Of a stretch of DNA of 64,000 bases, positions 1 through 8,225 are shown one piece after another. Within the stretch, counting starts at the first letter, position 1. Each line of letters starts with the position of its first letter. The notes below the pieces were generated by a model, which saw only the letters and a program-made list of their open reading frames with translations, did no database searches and was not told where the DNA came from. The stretch covers positions 5,691 to 69,690 of the forward strand of contig CAJUMW010000005.1 of NCBI GenBank assembly GCA_910587625.1. The letters run 5' to 3'. Source of the DNA: an uncultured Christensenellaceae bacterium. GTDB taxonomy: Bacteria; Bacillota; Clostridia; Christensenellales; Borkfalkiaceae. The position numbers and the translations under genes are program-made.

Positions 1-1
1 A

Positions 2-904
2 AACGGTAAAAAGTTTTTTGCAGTCGTCAAAGCCGACGCCTATGGGCACGGCGCCGAAGAGGTGGCAAGATATATCGAGGATATTGTCGACGGATTTTGC
101 GTAGCAATAATCGATGAGGGCGTTTCGCTTAGAGTTGCGGGGATTTCAAAGCCCATACTTGTCTTTGCACCGCCGCTCGATATGTCTGACGCGCTTAGGG
201 CAATGCACTATTCTCTTGACGTTACGGTATCTACAATAGAAAGCGCAAGGCTTTCAAAGGGCAATTTTTGCCATATTAAAGTCAATACGGGTATGAACCG
301 TTCGGGTTGCAACCTCTCTTTTTTAAAGACATTGCTTGCAGAGCTTGATTTGCCTAATGTACGAGGCGTTTATTCTCATATGTACGCGCCCGAACGCTCG
401 GCGGACAGTAAAAAGCAGTTGTCGCTATTCAACAGTGCGGAAGAAGTTGTAAAGTCAGCTTGCCCTCAGGCGTTTTCGCACTTTGCGGCAAGCGGCGGAA
501 TTTTGCGCGGCGGCGGTTTTTTAAAGGACGGGGCAAGATGCGGAATTCTTTTATACGGCTATGCTCCCACGGGTTTCGAGCGTGCGGGGTTTAAACCTGC
601 GCTTAAAGTCTATGCAAAGCGAACGCAGGTAACAAACTTTATAGGCGGCGGTATAGGATATAACCGCGCTGAAAAAAATTACGGAAAGTTGTCCGTGTAT
701 CGCTTGGGATACGCCGACGGCTTTTCAAGAACAGTGCCTCTCGGGGAAAAAACTTTGTGTATGGACGCGTTTGTAAAGGACGGGGGCGGTGAAGACCTGC
801 TTGTGTTTGCCGACGCGGACGAATACGCTCGGCGTGTGGGTACAATTTCTTACGAGGTGCTTTGCAACGTAACAAGGCGTTCGCAGCGCGTATATTTGAG
901 ATAA
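2..904 (+). CDS. alr: Alanine racemase, 5'-truncated by the window edge
   Basis: PLP enzyme that interconverts L- and D-alanine for peptidoglycan. The reading frame is open from base 2, and its first residues include AVVKADAYGHGA, the family motif holding the PLP-binding lysine, so only about 30-40 N-terminal residues are missing. The beta/alpha-barrel continues with VNTGMNRSG, and the C-terminal domain carries GIGYNRAE and RLGYADGFSR, around the second catalytic tyrosine. It ends with the usual SYEVLCNVTRRSQRVY-type tail. The internal ATG at 62 lies after the catalytic lysine and is not the start. The next gene follows by one base, so it heads or sits inside the first operon. Confidence 0.95.
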   Translation, partial: NGKKFFAVVKADAYGHGAEEVARYIEDIVDGFCVAIIDEGVSLRVAGISKPILVFAPPLDMSDALRAMHYSLDVTVSTIESARLSKGNFCHIKVNTGMNRSGCNLSFLKTLLAELDLPNVRGVYSHMYAPERSADSKKQLSLFNSAEEVVKSACPQAFSHFAASGGILRGGGFLKDGARCGILLYGYAPTGFERAGFKPALKVYAKRTQVTNFIGGGIGYNRAEKNYGKLSVYRLGYADGFSRTVPLGEKTLCMDAFVKDGGGEDLLVFADADEYARRVGTISYEVLCNVTRRSQRVYLR

Positions 905-905
905 T

Positions 906-1445
906 ATGACTAAATCCGACCTTCGTTTAAAACTAAAAGAAGCAAGAAAAAATTTTAGTTCTGCCGACCGCGAGCGCGCCGACAGGCGAATATTTAATTT
1001 ATTTTTCGAAAAGTTTATATGCGAGCAAAGCTATTTTATATACAACAGCTTTAATTTCGAGGCAGATACAAAACATATAATATCGCGCCTTGTTTTTCTC
1101 GGAAAGCAGGTTTTACTGCCCAGAGTCGAGGGTAAAAATATAATCCCCGTGCCGTATTCAACTACCAAAATAGGTGCGTTCGGCATAGAGGAACCGGAGG
1201 GACAAGCCTATTCGGGGGACATAGACGTTGCTGTGGTTCCCTTGCTTGCAGTTAATTCCAAAGGTTACAGAACGGGTTACGGCGGAGGTTATTATGACAG
1301 ATATCTTAAAAACTCCTCGGCATATAAAGTCGGGCTTGGCTATTTTTTTCAGATTGAAGAGTTTGAAAACGACGATTGGGACGTTAAACTTGATTGTCTT
1401 ATAACCGAAACGGGAATAATTTATTTTGACAGAGATAAAAAATGA
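906..1445 (+). CDS. 5-formyltetrahydrofolate cyclo-ligase
   Basis: ATP-dependent enzyme that recycles 5-formyl-THF to 5,10-methenyl-THF in cytosolic one-carbon metabolism. The protein has 179 residues, normal for the family. The N-terminal KEARKNFSSADR region and the C-terminal GYGGGYYDRYL motif (about residues 120-131) are diagnostic of the 5-FCL/YgfA family. It starts one base after alr and its stop overlaps the rsmD start by four bases (ATGA), so translation is probably coupled. Confidence 0.93.
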   Translation: MTKSDLRLKLKEARKNFSSADRERADRRIFNLFFEKFICEQSYFIYNSFNFEADTKHIISRLVFLGKQVLLPRVEGKNIIPVPYSTTKIGAFGIEEPEGQAYSGDIDVAVVPLLAVNSKGYRTGYGGGYYDRYLKNSSAYKVGLGYFFQIEEFENDDWDVKLDCLITETGIIYFDRDKK

Positions 1446-1981
1446 GAATTATAAGCGGAAAATACAGAGGGCTTAAACTTGCCGAGTTCGAGGGTGAGGA
1501 CGTGCGTCCGACTGCCGACAGGGTAAAAGAAAGCCTTTTTAATATACTTTACGGTCAAATTCCCTGCGCGCGCGTACTCGATTTGTTTTGCGGAAGCGGC
1601 AACCTCGGTATTGAAAGTTTGTCACGCGGCGCGTCGTTTGTTCATTTCAACGACAAATCGGCGGCAAGCATAGGGCTTTTGAAAAAGAATTTGGCTAAAT
1701 TGAAAGCCGAAAATTACGCAATTACCAACTACGATTTTTCGCGCTGTCTGTCTAACGCGGACAAGTTTGATATAATATTTATCGATCCGCCTTACAGGCT
1801 TTCGTCAGGTATCGAGGCGCTTGAACTTATTTCAAAAAATAAACTGTTAAGCGAAGGCGGAATTGCTGTTTTTGAGCGCGACCGCGCGTTCGACAGCCAA
1901 ATTTCGGGGCTTAAAAAGTTTGACGAGCGCAAGTACGGCAAAACGTTTTTAACGTTTTTTTGTGCCGAAGAGGAGGAGTAA
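1442..1981 (+). CDS. rsmD: 16S rRNA (guanine966-N2)-methyltransferase RsmD
   Basis: AdoMet-dependent methyltransferase that acts on 16S rRNA G966 during 30S assembly. The protein has 179 residues. It opens with MRIISGKYRG and RPTADRVKESLFNIL, has the AdoMet-binding LDLFCGSGNLGIE (about residues 46-58) and the N-methyltransferase catalytic motif IFIDPPYR. It overlaps the 5-FCL stop by four bases and is followed after one base by coaD. The rsmD-coaD pairing is common in Bacillota. Confidence 0.95.
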   Translation: MRIISGKYRGLKLAEFEGEDVRPTADRVKESLFNILYGQIPCARVLDLFCGSGNLGIESLSRGASFVHFNDKSAASIGLLKKNLAKLKAENYAITNYDFSRCLSNADKFDIIFIDPPYRLSSGIEALELISKNKLLSEGGIAVFERDRAFDSQISGLKKFDERKYGKTFLTFFCAEEEE

Positions 1982-1982
1982 A

Positions 1983-2471
1983 ATGAAGAAGTGTGTTTTT
2001 TCGGGTACGTTCGACCCCCCCACGCGCGGACACGAACAAATTATAAAAACTTGCCTCGAAATATTTGACGAAGTGGTTGTAGCGCTTATGCTGAATCCGC
2101 AAAAGACCCCCTGCCTGAGCGAGGAAGAGCGCATATTTTTACTTAAAAAAATGTTTGAAAACGAAAACAGAGTCAAGGTTAAGGCTTTCAGCGGTGCGGC
2201 GGTAGACGTTTTGGAAAGCGAAAATACTCGCTTTTACGTTCGCGGCGTAAGAAATACCGTCGATTTCGAGTATGAAAACAGCGATTTTTTTGCAAGTAAA
2301 AAGTTAAAAGAGGACATTGTCGTCATATATATCCCGTGCGAGCAGGGCAATTTGCATATAAGTTCGTCGCTTATACGCAACTCTGCAAAGTTCAATAAGA
2401 CGTATGACGAATACATTCCAGAGGCGATAGCCGCGGATTTGAAAAAATTTTTGGAGAAAAGATATGTTTGA
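1983..2471 (+). CDS. coaD: Phosphopantetheine adenylyltransferase
   Basis: Transfers AMP from ATP to 4'-phosphopantetheine, the penultimate step of CoA synthesis. The protein has 162 residues from ATG 1983, preceded by a strong AGGAGGAG in the end of rsmD; starting 21 bases earlier would give a non-homologous extension. Nucleotidyltransferase motifs are GTFDPPTRGHEQI (the T/HxGH signature) near the N-terminus, RGVRN in the middle and ISSSLIR near the C-terminus. It overlaps the aroF start by eight bases. Confidence 0.96.
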   Translation: MKKCVFSGTFDPPTRGHEQIIKTCLEIFDEVVVALMLNPQKTPCLSEEERIFLLKKMFENENRVKVKAFSGAAVDVLESENTRFYVRGVRNTVDFEYENSDFFASKKLKEDIVVIYIPCEQGNLHISSSLIRNSAKFNKTYDEYIPEAIAADLKKFLEKRYV

Positions 2472-3486
2472 AAAACAGATAGAGATACCCTCGGCGGGTG
2501 AAATACTTGATAAAATGCCGCTTGCCGGCAGTTTGAAAAAGATAAAAGCCGAGCGTGACAGGCTTGTTTCCGATGTTATTACGGGCAAAAGCGACAAGCT
2601 TTTAATTATTGTCGGACCATGCTCCGCACACGAGTCCAAGCCCGTTTTGGACTATGTCGAAAAGCTCGGCAAACTCAACGAAAGGGTAAAGGACAGGCTT
2701 GTGCTTGTCCCTCGCATATACACAAATAAACCGCGCACTCGCGGCGTCGGCTACAAGGGAATGTTTTCCCAGCCCGACCCGTCGAAGAGCGAGGACATTT
2801 TAAAGGGTATTTATACTATCAGGGATTTGAATATCAAGGCTATCGAAATAAGCGGACTTGCCGCCGCCGACGAAATGCTATATCCCGAAAATATTCACTA
2901 CGTCGAAGATTTGCTGTCGTATATCGCTGTCGGTGCAAGAAGCAGTGAAAATCAAATGCACAGGCTTGTCGCAAGCGGAATCGACGTTTCCGTCGGAGTG
3001 AAAAATCCTATGAGCGGCTCTATTTCCGTACTTTTGAACTCTGTTTACGCAGCTCAAAGCGGACAGGTTTTCAAGCTCAACGGCTGGCAGGTAAAGACGA
3101 GCGGCAACCCCTTGGCGCACACTATTTTGAGAGGGGCGGTAGACGGCTACGGCAACGATATTCCCAACTTCCATTATGAAACTGTAATGCAGGTTGCCGA
3201 CGGCTATCAAAAATCCGGTCTGCAAAATCCTGCAATTATAATTGATGCCAACCACTCGAACAGCGGCAAAAAATATAAGCAGCAGATACGCATTCTCGAA
3301 GAAGTAATGCAAAACAGACTGTACGATAGGGACTTTAAAAATATTGTAAAGGGTTTTATGATTGAAAGCTTTTTGGTGGAGGGCAACCAAACCGATGACA
3401 AAGTTTACGGCAAGTCGATTACCGACCCCTGCCTCGGTTGGACTGATACCGAGCGCTTGATTTTGGACATAGCGGAGAAAGTGTAA
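2464..3486 (+). CDS. aroF: 3-deoxy-7-phosphoheptulonate (DAHP) synthase, class I
   Basis: Condenses phosphoenolpyruvate and erythrose-4-phosphate, the first step of the shikimate pathway. At 340 residues it matches the AroF/G/H type: VGPCSAHE, PRIYTNKPRTRGVGYKG, the metal-binding IIDANHSNSGKK, and MIESFLVEGNQ near the end. The start ATG overlaps coaD and has GGAG about seven bases upstream. Its TAA shares one base with the ATG of the prephenate dehydratase gene, so the first and a late step of phenylalanine synthesis are translationally coupled. Which amino acid feeds back cannot be read from the sequence. Confidence 0.95.
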   Translation: MFEKQIEIPSAGEILDKMPLAGSLKKIKAERDRLVSDVITGKSDKLLIIVGPCSAHESKPVLDYVEKLGKLNERVKDRLVLVPRIYTNKPRTRGVGYKGMFSQPDPSKSEDILKGIYTIRDLNIKAIEISGLAAADEMLYPENIHYVEDLLSYIAVGARSSENQMHRLVASGIDVSVGVKNPMSGSISVLLNSVYAAQSGQVFKLNGWQVKTSGNPLAHTILRGAVDGYGNDIPNFHYETVMQVADGYQKSGLQNPAIIIDANHSNSGKKYKQQIRILEEVMQNRLYDRDFKNIVKGFMIESFLVEGNQTDDKVYGKSITDPCLGWTDTERLILDIAEKV

Positions 3487-4286
3487 TGGAAAAAATTGCC
3501 TATCTCGGGCCTGAGGGCAGTTACAGCCATCTTGCAGCGCAAAAAATAAGACCTTGCGCCGAGGGCGTAGCTTACAGTTCGTTTTACCTTGCCGTAAACG
3601 CGCTTAAAAACGGGCAATGCGACTGCGCTGTTTTACCCATAGAAAACAGCTTAAACGGCGCCGTTTTGCAAAATATCGATTTGCTGCATGCAAGCGAAAA
3701 CATAGTTGCCGTGGAGGAGTTAACTTTAACGCTCGACCACAGGCTTGCAACCTTAAACGGGGCAAAAAAAGAGGGTATAAACAGGATTTTTTCGCACGAA
3801 CAGCCGCTTGCGCAGTGCGCCGAATATCTGCACGAGAACTTTCCAACGGCGCAGTTAATTTCCACCCCTTCGACTGCGGCAAGTTTGGATATGGTTAAAA
3901 CAACTTCGGACGCAGCGATAGTCGGCGCGCATATAATGAGAGAGGGAATTTGTCTTTCCCCCCATAATATAGCCGATTCAAACACCAATTACACGCATTT
4001 TTTGCTTGTGAAAACAGGGCAAATAGATAAAAGCAAAAAATGTAAAAAGATATTTTTTTCCATAACCTGCCGTCACGCATCGGGTGCACTGTTGGACATT
4101 TTGGAACCGCTGCGCGCCGACGGATTGAATATGACAAAAATTCAGTCCCGACCTATAAAAGAGCGCACGGGAGAGTACAGATTTTTTATAGAGGTAGAGG
4201 GGGATTATTCCGACCGTGCCGTTCAGGCAACTTTTGAAAAGCTTGAAAAAATAGCGCTGTCTTTAAAACTTTTGGGCGCGTATTAA
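3486..4286 (+). CDS. pheA: Prephenate dehydratase with C-terminal ACT domain
   Basis: Converts prephenate to phenylpyruvate for phenylalanine synthesis. The protein has 266 residues. The N-terminal catalytic domain begins IAYLGPEGSYSHLAA and includes LPIENSLNGAV and STAASLDMV. The region around residue 160 (SNTNYTHFLLV) carries the conserved Thr/Phe substrate motif. The last 75 residues form an ACT regulatory domain with IQSRPIKERTGEYRFFIEVEG, which in characterised members binds phenylalanine. No fused chorismate mutase is present. The gene ends in a four-base convergent overlap with the ylbJ-like gene. Confidence 0.95.
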   Translation: MEKIAYLGPEGSYSHLAAQKIRPCAEGVAYSSFYLAVNALKNGQCDCAVLPIENSLNGAVLQNIDLLHASENIVAVEELTLTLDHRLATLNGAKKEGINRIFSHEQPLAQCAEYLHENFPTAQLISTPSTAASLDMVKTTSDAAIVGAHIMREGICLSPHNIADSNTNYTHFLLVKTGQIDKSKKCKKIFFSITCRHASGALLDILEPLRADGLNMTKIQSRPIKERTGEYRFFIEVEGDYSDRAVQATFEKLEKIALSLKLLGAY

Positions 4287-5224
4287 GCTATTAAAAGCAG
4301 TAAACCAAAGCATATTACCGCCTGAATGAACTTTACGGCTATAAATTTAAGCGGTTTAACGCCTGCTTTTGTTAGATAGCAAAGCTGTTGCAAAAGTATT
4401 GATACTCCGCCGAAAGTGACCAAAAAACCGCATAGCGCCGTTGATATTCTTCCACCGCTTGAAGCAAGCGCGCGGCAGCCCGTAGTCGCTTCTATAAGCC
4501 CGAGGCTGAGCGCCGACGAAACGTTTTCGCCGAAAATCCATTTTAAAAGAAACTCAAACGGCAATAATAAATTAAAGTCACTGCAAAAATTGGCAACTAC
4601 AAAAAAGAATGCTATAAATCCGCCGCATACCGCAACGGAAATAACCGCGCTGTAAAAACAGTCGTATAAGAGGTTGTTACTCGGGGATATTCTGGGGGTA
4701 ACGCTATATTTTGCTCGCTTTGACAAAAGGCTTATGACAAGCGAAACAGCAGTTACCGCAAGTATATGGCACAGTAAAATTTTGAATCCCGCAGTTCTGT
4801 CCCCAAGCATTTTAAAACCCACGCTTCCTACAATGAACAGAGGCCCCGACGTCGAACAAAGATACGCCACTTTCGGACAGTCATCTCTCGCAATTATTCC
4901 GTTGTCGCAAAATTCTCCCACAACGCGACTTCCTGCGGGGTATCCCGAACAGATGCTCAAAAGATACAGTGAAGCAGTTGCCGAGGGAAGTTTAAACTTA
5001 TCTGTGACGCGCTTTAACGGCAGAGAAGCTTTTTGCGCTATTCCCGTTTTTACGAATATAAGCGTTATTACCATAAATGGAAAAAGCGAGGGCAAAACGC
5101 ACTCCGCCCACATGGCAAACCCCTGTAAACAGCATGCGACGTATCTTTCGGGATGAATAACTATTGCGGCTCCGAACGCGAGCAGGGCAATACTTAGCGC
5201 TATAAATCCTAATTTTCTTTTCAT
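4283..5224 (-). CDS. ylbJ: YlbJ-like sporulation integral membrane protein
   Basis: Polytopic membrane protein of 313 residues with a Gate/nucleoside-recognition-like fold. Features are the N-terminal segment after MKRKLGF, then CVLPSLFPFMVIT and the SGYPAGSRVVGEFC region typical of YlbJ, followed by further hydrophobic helices to the C-terminus. Bacillus YlbJ is a mother-cell sporulation protein of roughly 400 residues, so this copy is on the short side. It runs against the aromatic operon and shares four bases with pheA. No Shine-Dalgarno is evident upstream of ATG 5224. The family assignment is fairly firm; the sporulation role is inferred from homologues. Confidence 0.8.
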   Translation of the reverse strand: MKRKLGFIALSIALLAFGAAIVIHPERYVACCLQGFAMWAECVLPSLFPFMVITLIFVKTGIAQKASLPLKRVTDKFKLPSATASLYLLSICSGYPAGSRVVGEFCDNGIIARDDCPKVAYLCSTSGPLFIVGSVGFKMLGDRTAGFKILLCHILAVTAVSLVISLLSKRAKYSVTPRISPSNNLLYDCFYSAVISVAVCGGFIAFFFVVANFCSDFNLLLPFEFLLKWIFGENVSSALSLGLIEATTGCRALASSGGRISTALCGFLVTFGGVSILLQQLCYLTKAGVKPLKFIAVKFIQAVICFGLLLLIA

Positions 5225-5258
5225 TACATATTAAAATTATTTTATTAAAGGGGCAATT

Positions 5259-6053
5259 ATGAGTAAAACTTTGGGGCTTGCTCTCGGTAGCGGAGGCTCT
5301 CGCGGTGTGTGTCATGCCGGATTTTTGCTTGCGCTTGAAGAAGAGGGCATAACTCCCGACTACATAGCCGGGTGCTCTATGGGCGCGGTAGTCGGCGGCT
5401 GCTATGCAAGCGGAATGTCCGCCGCGGAAATGAAGCAGTTTGTTACAATGTTTAAACCGCGCGATATAATGGATATAAATCCGACGGCTGTCATTACCAA
5501 AATGTCAATTTTGCGCAGCAAAAAAATCCGTGATTTACTTGTGACGCATATAGGCACGCACGATATAAAGGATATGAAAATCCCCTTTAAATGCGTTGCA
5601 ACCGAGCTGTATTCGGGTAAGCTTCATATCTTTGAAGAGGGTGACGCCGCGCTTGCGGTGCAGGCTTCGAGTACCGTTCCTACGATATTCAGACCTGTGG
5701 CAATTGACGGTAAGCTGTTTGTTGACGGCGGCTGTCTATGTCGCGTTCCCGTAAAGATAGTAAAAGATATGGGCGCCGACGTGGTAATTGCCGTTGACGC
5801 GCTCAAAAATGCAGCCGAGCCTGTGGATAAAGTGCATAATATAGTCACGATGGTTTTGCGCATTTTCGATATCATGGACGCAAACCAGACAAGTCAAATG
5901 AGGCAGCTTGAAGACGGTATTTGCGATTTGCTTATCGAGCCCGATATGGCAGGATTAAGTCAATACGCCATAAAAGACGCGTTGAAAGCGTTTGAAGCCG
6001 GTTATGCCGCCGGCAAAGAAAATATTCAAAAAATCAAACAACTTTTGGAGTAA
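5259..6053 (+). CDS. Patatin-like phospholipase, copy 1
   Basis: Predicted cytosolic or peripheral serine acyl hydrolase of 264 residues. The patatin Ser-Asp dyad is intact: oxyanion motif GSGGSRG (residues 10-16), nucleophile elbow GCSMG (about 38-42), and the aspartate in VDGGC (about 156). It resembles the small RssA/YchK-type bacterial patatins. ATG 5259 has AGGGGC nine bases upstream. A close paralogue follows after nine bases. The natural lipid substrate is unknown. Confidence 0.9.
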   Translation: MSKTLGLALGSGGSRGVCHAGFLLALEEEGITPDYIAGCSMGAVVGGCYASGMSAAEMKQFVTMFKPRDIMDINPTAVITKMSILRSKKIRDLLVTHIGTHDIKDMKIPFKCVATELYSGKLHIFEEGDAALAVQASSTVPTIFRPVAIDGKLFVDGGCLCRVPVKIVKDMGADVVIAVDALKNAAEPVDKVHNIVTMVLRIFDIMDANQTSQMRQLEDGICDLLIEPDMAGLSQYAIKDALKAFEAGYAAGKENIQKIKQLLE

Positions 6054-6062
6054 ACAACGGTT

Positions 6063-6854
6063 ATGGGTAAAACATTGGGACTTGCGCTCGGCAGCGGAGG
6101 TTCGCGCGGCGTCGCTCACGTCGGATTTTTGGCGGCGCTTGAGGAGGAGGGCATCAAGCCCGATTATATAGCAGGCTGTTCTATGGGCGCGGTGGTCGGC
6201 GGTTGCTATGCGAGCGGTATGTCAGTAAGCGAGCTTATGGAAACCTTGCAAACGCTGAAAACGCGCGATATTTTGGATATTTCCCCTGCAATTATAAGTA
6301 AAATGTCAATCTTGCGCGGTAAAAAACTGTACGACCTTCTCGTCGAAAAAGTAAAAGTGGATACGCTTGAAGAAATGAAAATTCCCTTCCAATGCGTTGC
6401 AACCGAACTTCTTTCTGGCAAATTGCACGTTTTTAAAGAAGGTAATGCGGCGCTTGCAATGCAGGCTTCAAGCACAATTCCAACCGTTTTTCGTCCTGTC
6501 AAGTATGACAATAAAATGTTTGTCGACGGCGGTTGTCTTTGCCGTGTTCCCGTCAATACGGTTAAGGAAATGGGCGCGGACGTGGTTGTGGCTGTGGACG
6601 TTATAAAGGACGTTGCAAACCCCGTTGAAGACGTTCAAAATATCATTGCTATGGTACTGCGCGTGTTCGACGTTATGGACGCGCATATTACCAAGATGAG
6701 CCGCGCTCTCGAATGCGGGATCTGCGATATTTTGGTCGAGCCCGAGCTGGATGGTATGAACGGGTTTGACACAAAGGAAGTGGACAGGGCGTACGAGGCC
6801 GGATACGATGCAGGCAAACAGAACGTACAAAAGATTAAGGAACTTTTAAAGTAG
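6063..6854 (+). CDS. Patatin-like phospholipase, copy 2
   Basis: Tandem paralogue of the gene just upstream, 263 residues and by eye about 60% or more identical along its length. It keeps the same catalytic motifs GSGGSRG, GCSMG and VDGGC. Divergence is concentrated in the segment after residue 55 and in the C-terminal 50 residues. The two lie nine bases apart and rarA starts two bases after this one, so all three are probably co-transcribed. Retention of every catalytic residue in both copies argues against decay of either. Confidence 0.9.
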   Translation: MGKTLGLALGSGGSRGVAHVGFLAALEEEGIKPDYIAGCSMGAVVGGCYASGMSVSELMETLQTLKTRDILDISPAIISKMSILRGKKLYDLLVEKVKVDTLEEMKIPFQCVATELLSGKLHVFKEGNAALAMQASSTIPTVFRPVKYDNKMFVDGGCLCRVPVNTVKEMGADVVVAVDVIKDVANPVEDVQNIIAMVLRVFDVMDAHITKMSRALECGICDILVEPELDGMNGFDTKEVDRAYEAGYDAGKQNVQKIKELLK

Positions 6855-6856
6855 TT

Positions 6857-8170
6857 ATGGATTTATTTGACTTGAACGGCAACGAGCAAAAGGCTCAGCC
6901 GCTTGCCGAGCGCATGCGCGCAAACAACTTAAACGATTTTATAGGGCAGCGACATATAGTATCCGAGGGCAGCTTACTTAGGCGCGCAATTTCGCTTGAC
7001 AGATTGGGCAGCTGCATTTTTTGGGGGCCGCCGGGCACGGGCAAGACTACGCTTGCCAACATAATTGCGCAAACTACTCACGGAGAATTTATAAAATTAA
7101 ACGCCGTTCAGTCGGGCGTTGCCGACGTAAAAAAAGCCGTCGAAGAGGCAAAAAACAATCTTAAAATGTTCGGGCGGCGCACATACCTTATGCTCGACGA
7201 ATGTCACCGTTTTAATAAGACGCAATCCGACTCGCTACTGCCTTCAATCGAGCAGGGCACAATTATTTTTATAGGTTCAACAACCGAAAATCCTTATGCA
7301 TCTATGACGCCCGCTATCGTTTCAAGGTGTCGGGTTTTCGAGTTTAAACGCCTTTCGTTTGAGGATATAAGGGGGGCAATGGTAAAATGTCTTGCGGATA
7401 AGCGCCGCGGATTAGGGGAATATAGCGCAGAAGTTGCCCCTGAAGCGCTCGACCACATAGCTCGAACCTCGGGCGGAGATTTGCGCACCGCGTACAATGC
7501 GCTCGAGCTTGCCGTTTTGACGACTCCGCCTCGGGCGGACGGGATAATTAAGGTAAATCTTTCCGACGCCGAACAGTCGATACAAAAAAAGGCGATGTCG
7601 TACAATGAGGACGCTTTTTACGACTATCTGTCGGCTTTCTGTAAATCTTTGAGGGGCAGCGATTCAAACGCCGCGCTCTATTACGCAATGCGACTTATCG
7701 AGGGCGGCTGCGATCCTATGATTATTTTAAGGAGGCTTGTCGTTCATTCTTCCGAGGACGTGGGAATGTCCGACCCCAATGCGCTTGTCGTAACAACTTC
7801 GGCAATGTACGCCTTTGAAAAAATAGGTTATCCCGAGGGGCTCATTCCTCTGTCGAACGCCATAATTTACGTCTGCGAAGCGCCAAAAAGCAATTCTGTA
7901 ATTAATGCAATGTATCCGGCTCAGCGCGACGCAAGGGAGGTTAGGGATGACGACGGAGTTCCGCCGTATTTAAAGGACAATACGTTCGGGGACAGAGCGA
8001 CCAAATCACAGAGCGCAAAATATAAATATCCCCATGATTTTCCCGGCGGATACGTCGAACAGCAATATCTCCCCGATAAATTAAAGGATAAAGTTTACTA
8101 CGTTCCGTCCGATTACGGCTTTGAACGCACAGTAAAAGAGATTAGAAAAAATAAAAACAAATCAAAATAA
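6857..8170 (+). CDS. rarA: Replication-associated recombination protein RarA (MgsA), AAA+ ATPase
   Basis: Homotetrameric clamp-loader-like ATPase acting at stalled replication forks. The protein has 437 residues. The N-terminal PLAERMRANNLNDFIGQ motif is followed by Walker A GPPGTGKTTLA (about residues 56-66), Walker B LMLDECHRF, sensor GSTTENPY and the arginine-finger SRC motif. The C-terminal part has YYAMRLIEGGCDPMII and PEGLIPLSNAI, conserved in RarA/WRNIP1. The C-terminus ends in a lysine-rich tail, after which a strong bidirectional terminator lies. Confidence 0.95.
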   Translation: MDLFDLNGNEQKAQPLAERMRANNLNDFIGQRHIVSEGSLLRRAISLDRLGSCIFWGPPGTGKTTLANIIAQTTHGEFIKLNAVQSGVADVKKAVEEAKNNLKMFGRRTYLMLDECHRFNKTQSDSLLPSIEQGTIIFIGSTTENPYASMTPAIVSRCRVFEFKRLSFEDIRGAMVKCLADKRRGLGEYSAEVAPEALDHIARTSGGDLRTAYNALELAVLTTPPRADGIIKVNLSDAEQSIQKKAMSYNEDAFYDYLSAFCKSLRGSDSNAALYYAMRLIEGGCDPMIILRRLVVHSSEDVGMSDPNALVVTTSAMYAFEKIGYPEGLIPLSNAIIYVCEAPKSNSVINAMYPAQRDAREVRDDDGVPPYLKDNTFGDRATKSQSAKYKYPHDFPGGYVEQQYLPDKLKDKVYYVPSDYGFERTVKEIRKNKNKSK

Positions 8171-8172
8171 TA

Positions 8173-8216
8173 AAACAGCCCCGAGTTCAGTAAATGCAAA
8201 CTCGGGGCTGTTTTTA
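8173..8216. terminator. Bidirectional intrinsic terminator between rarA and the ABC exporter operon
   Basis: Perfect 15-base stem AAACAGCCCCGAGTT / AACTCGGGGCTGTTT at 8173-8187 and 8199-8213, flanked by A-rich sequence on the left and T-rich on the right. It can stop transcription from both converging genes. Confidence 0.95.
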
Positions 8217-8225
8217 AATTTGAAG

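Noticed and set aside
3604..3898. Opposite-strand and frame-shifted ORFs inside pheA
   Set aside because: They are Arg/Cys-rich shadow frames of a clearly coding gene without start signals; the same applies to similar ORFs inside valS, smc, spoIIE and pyrG.
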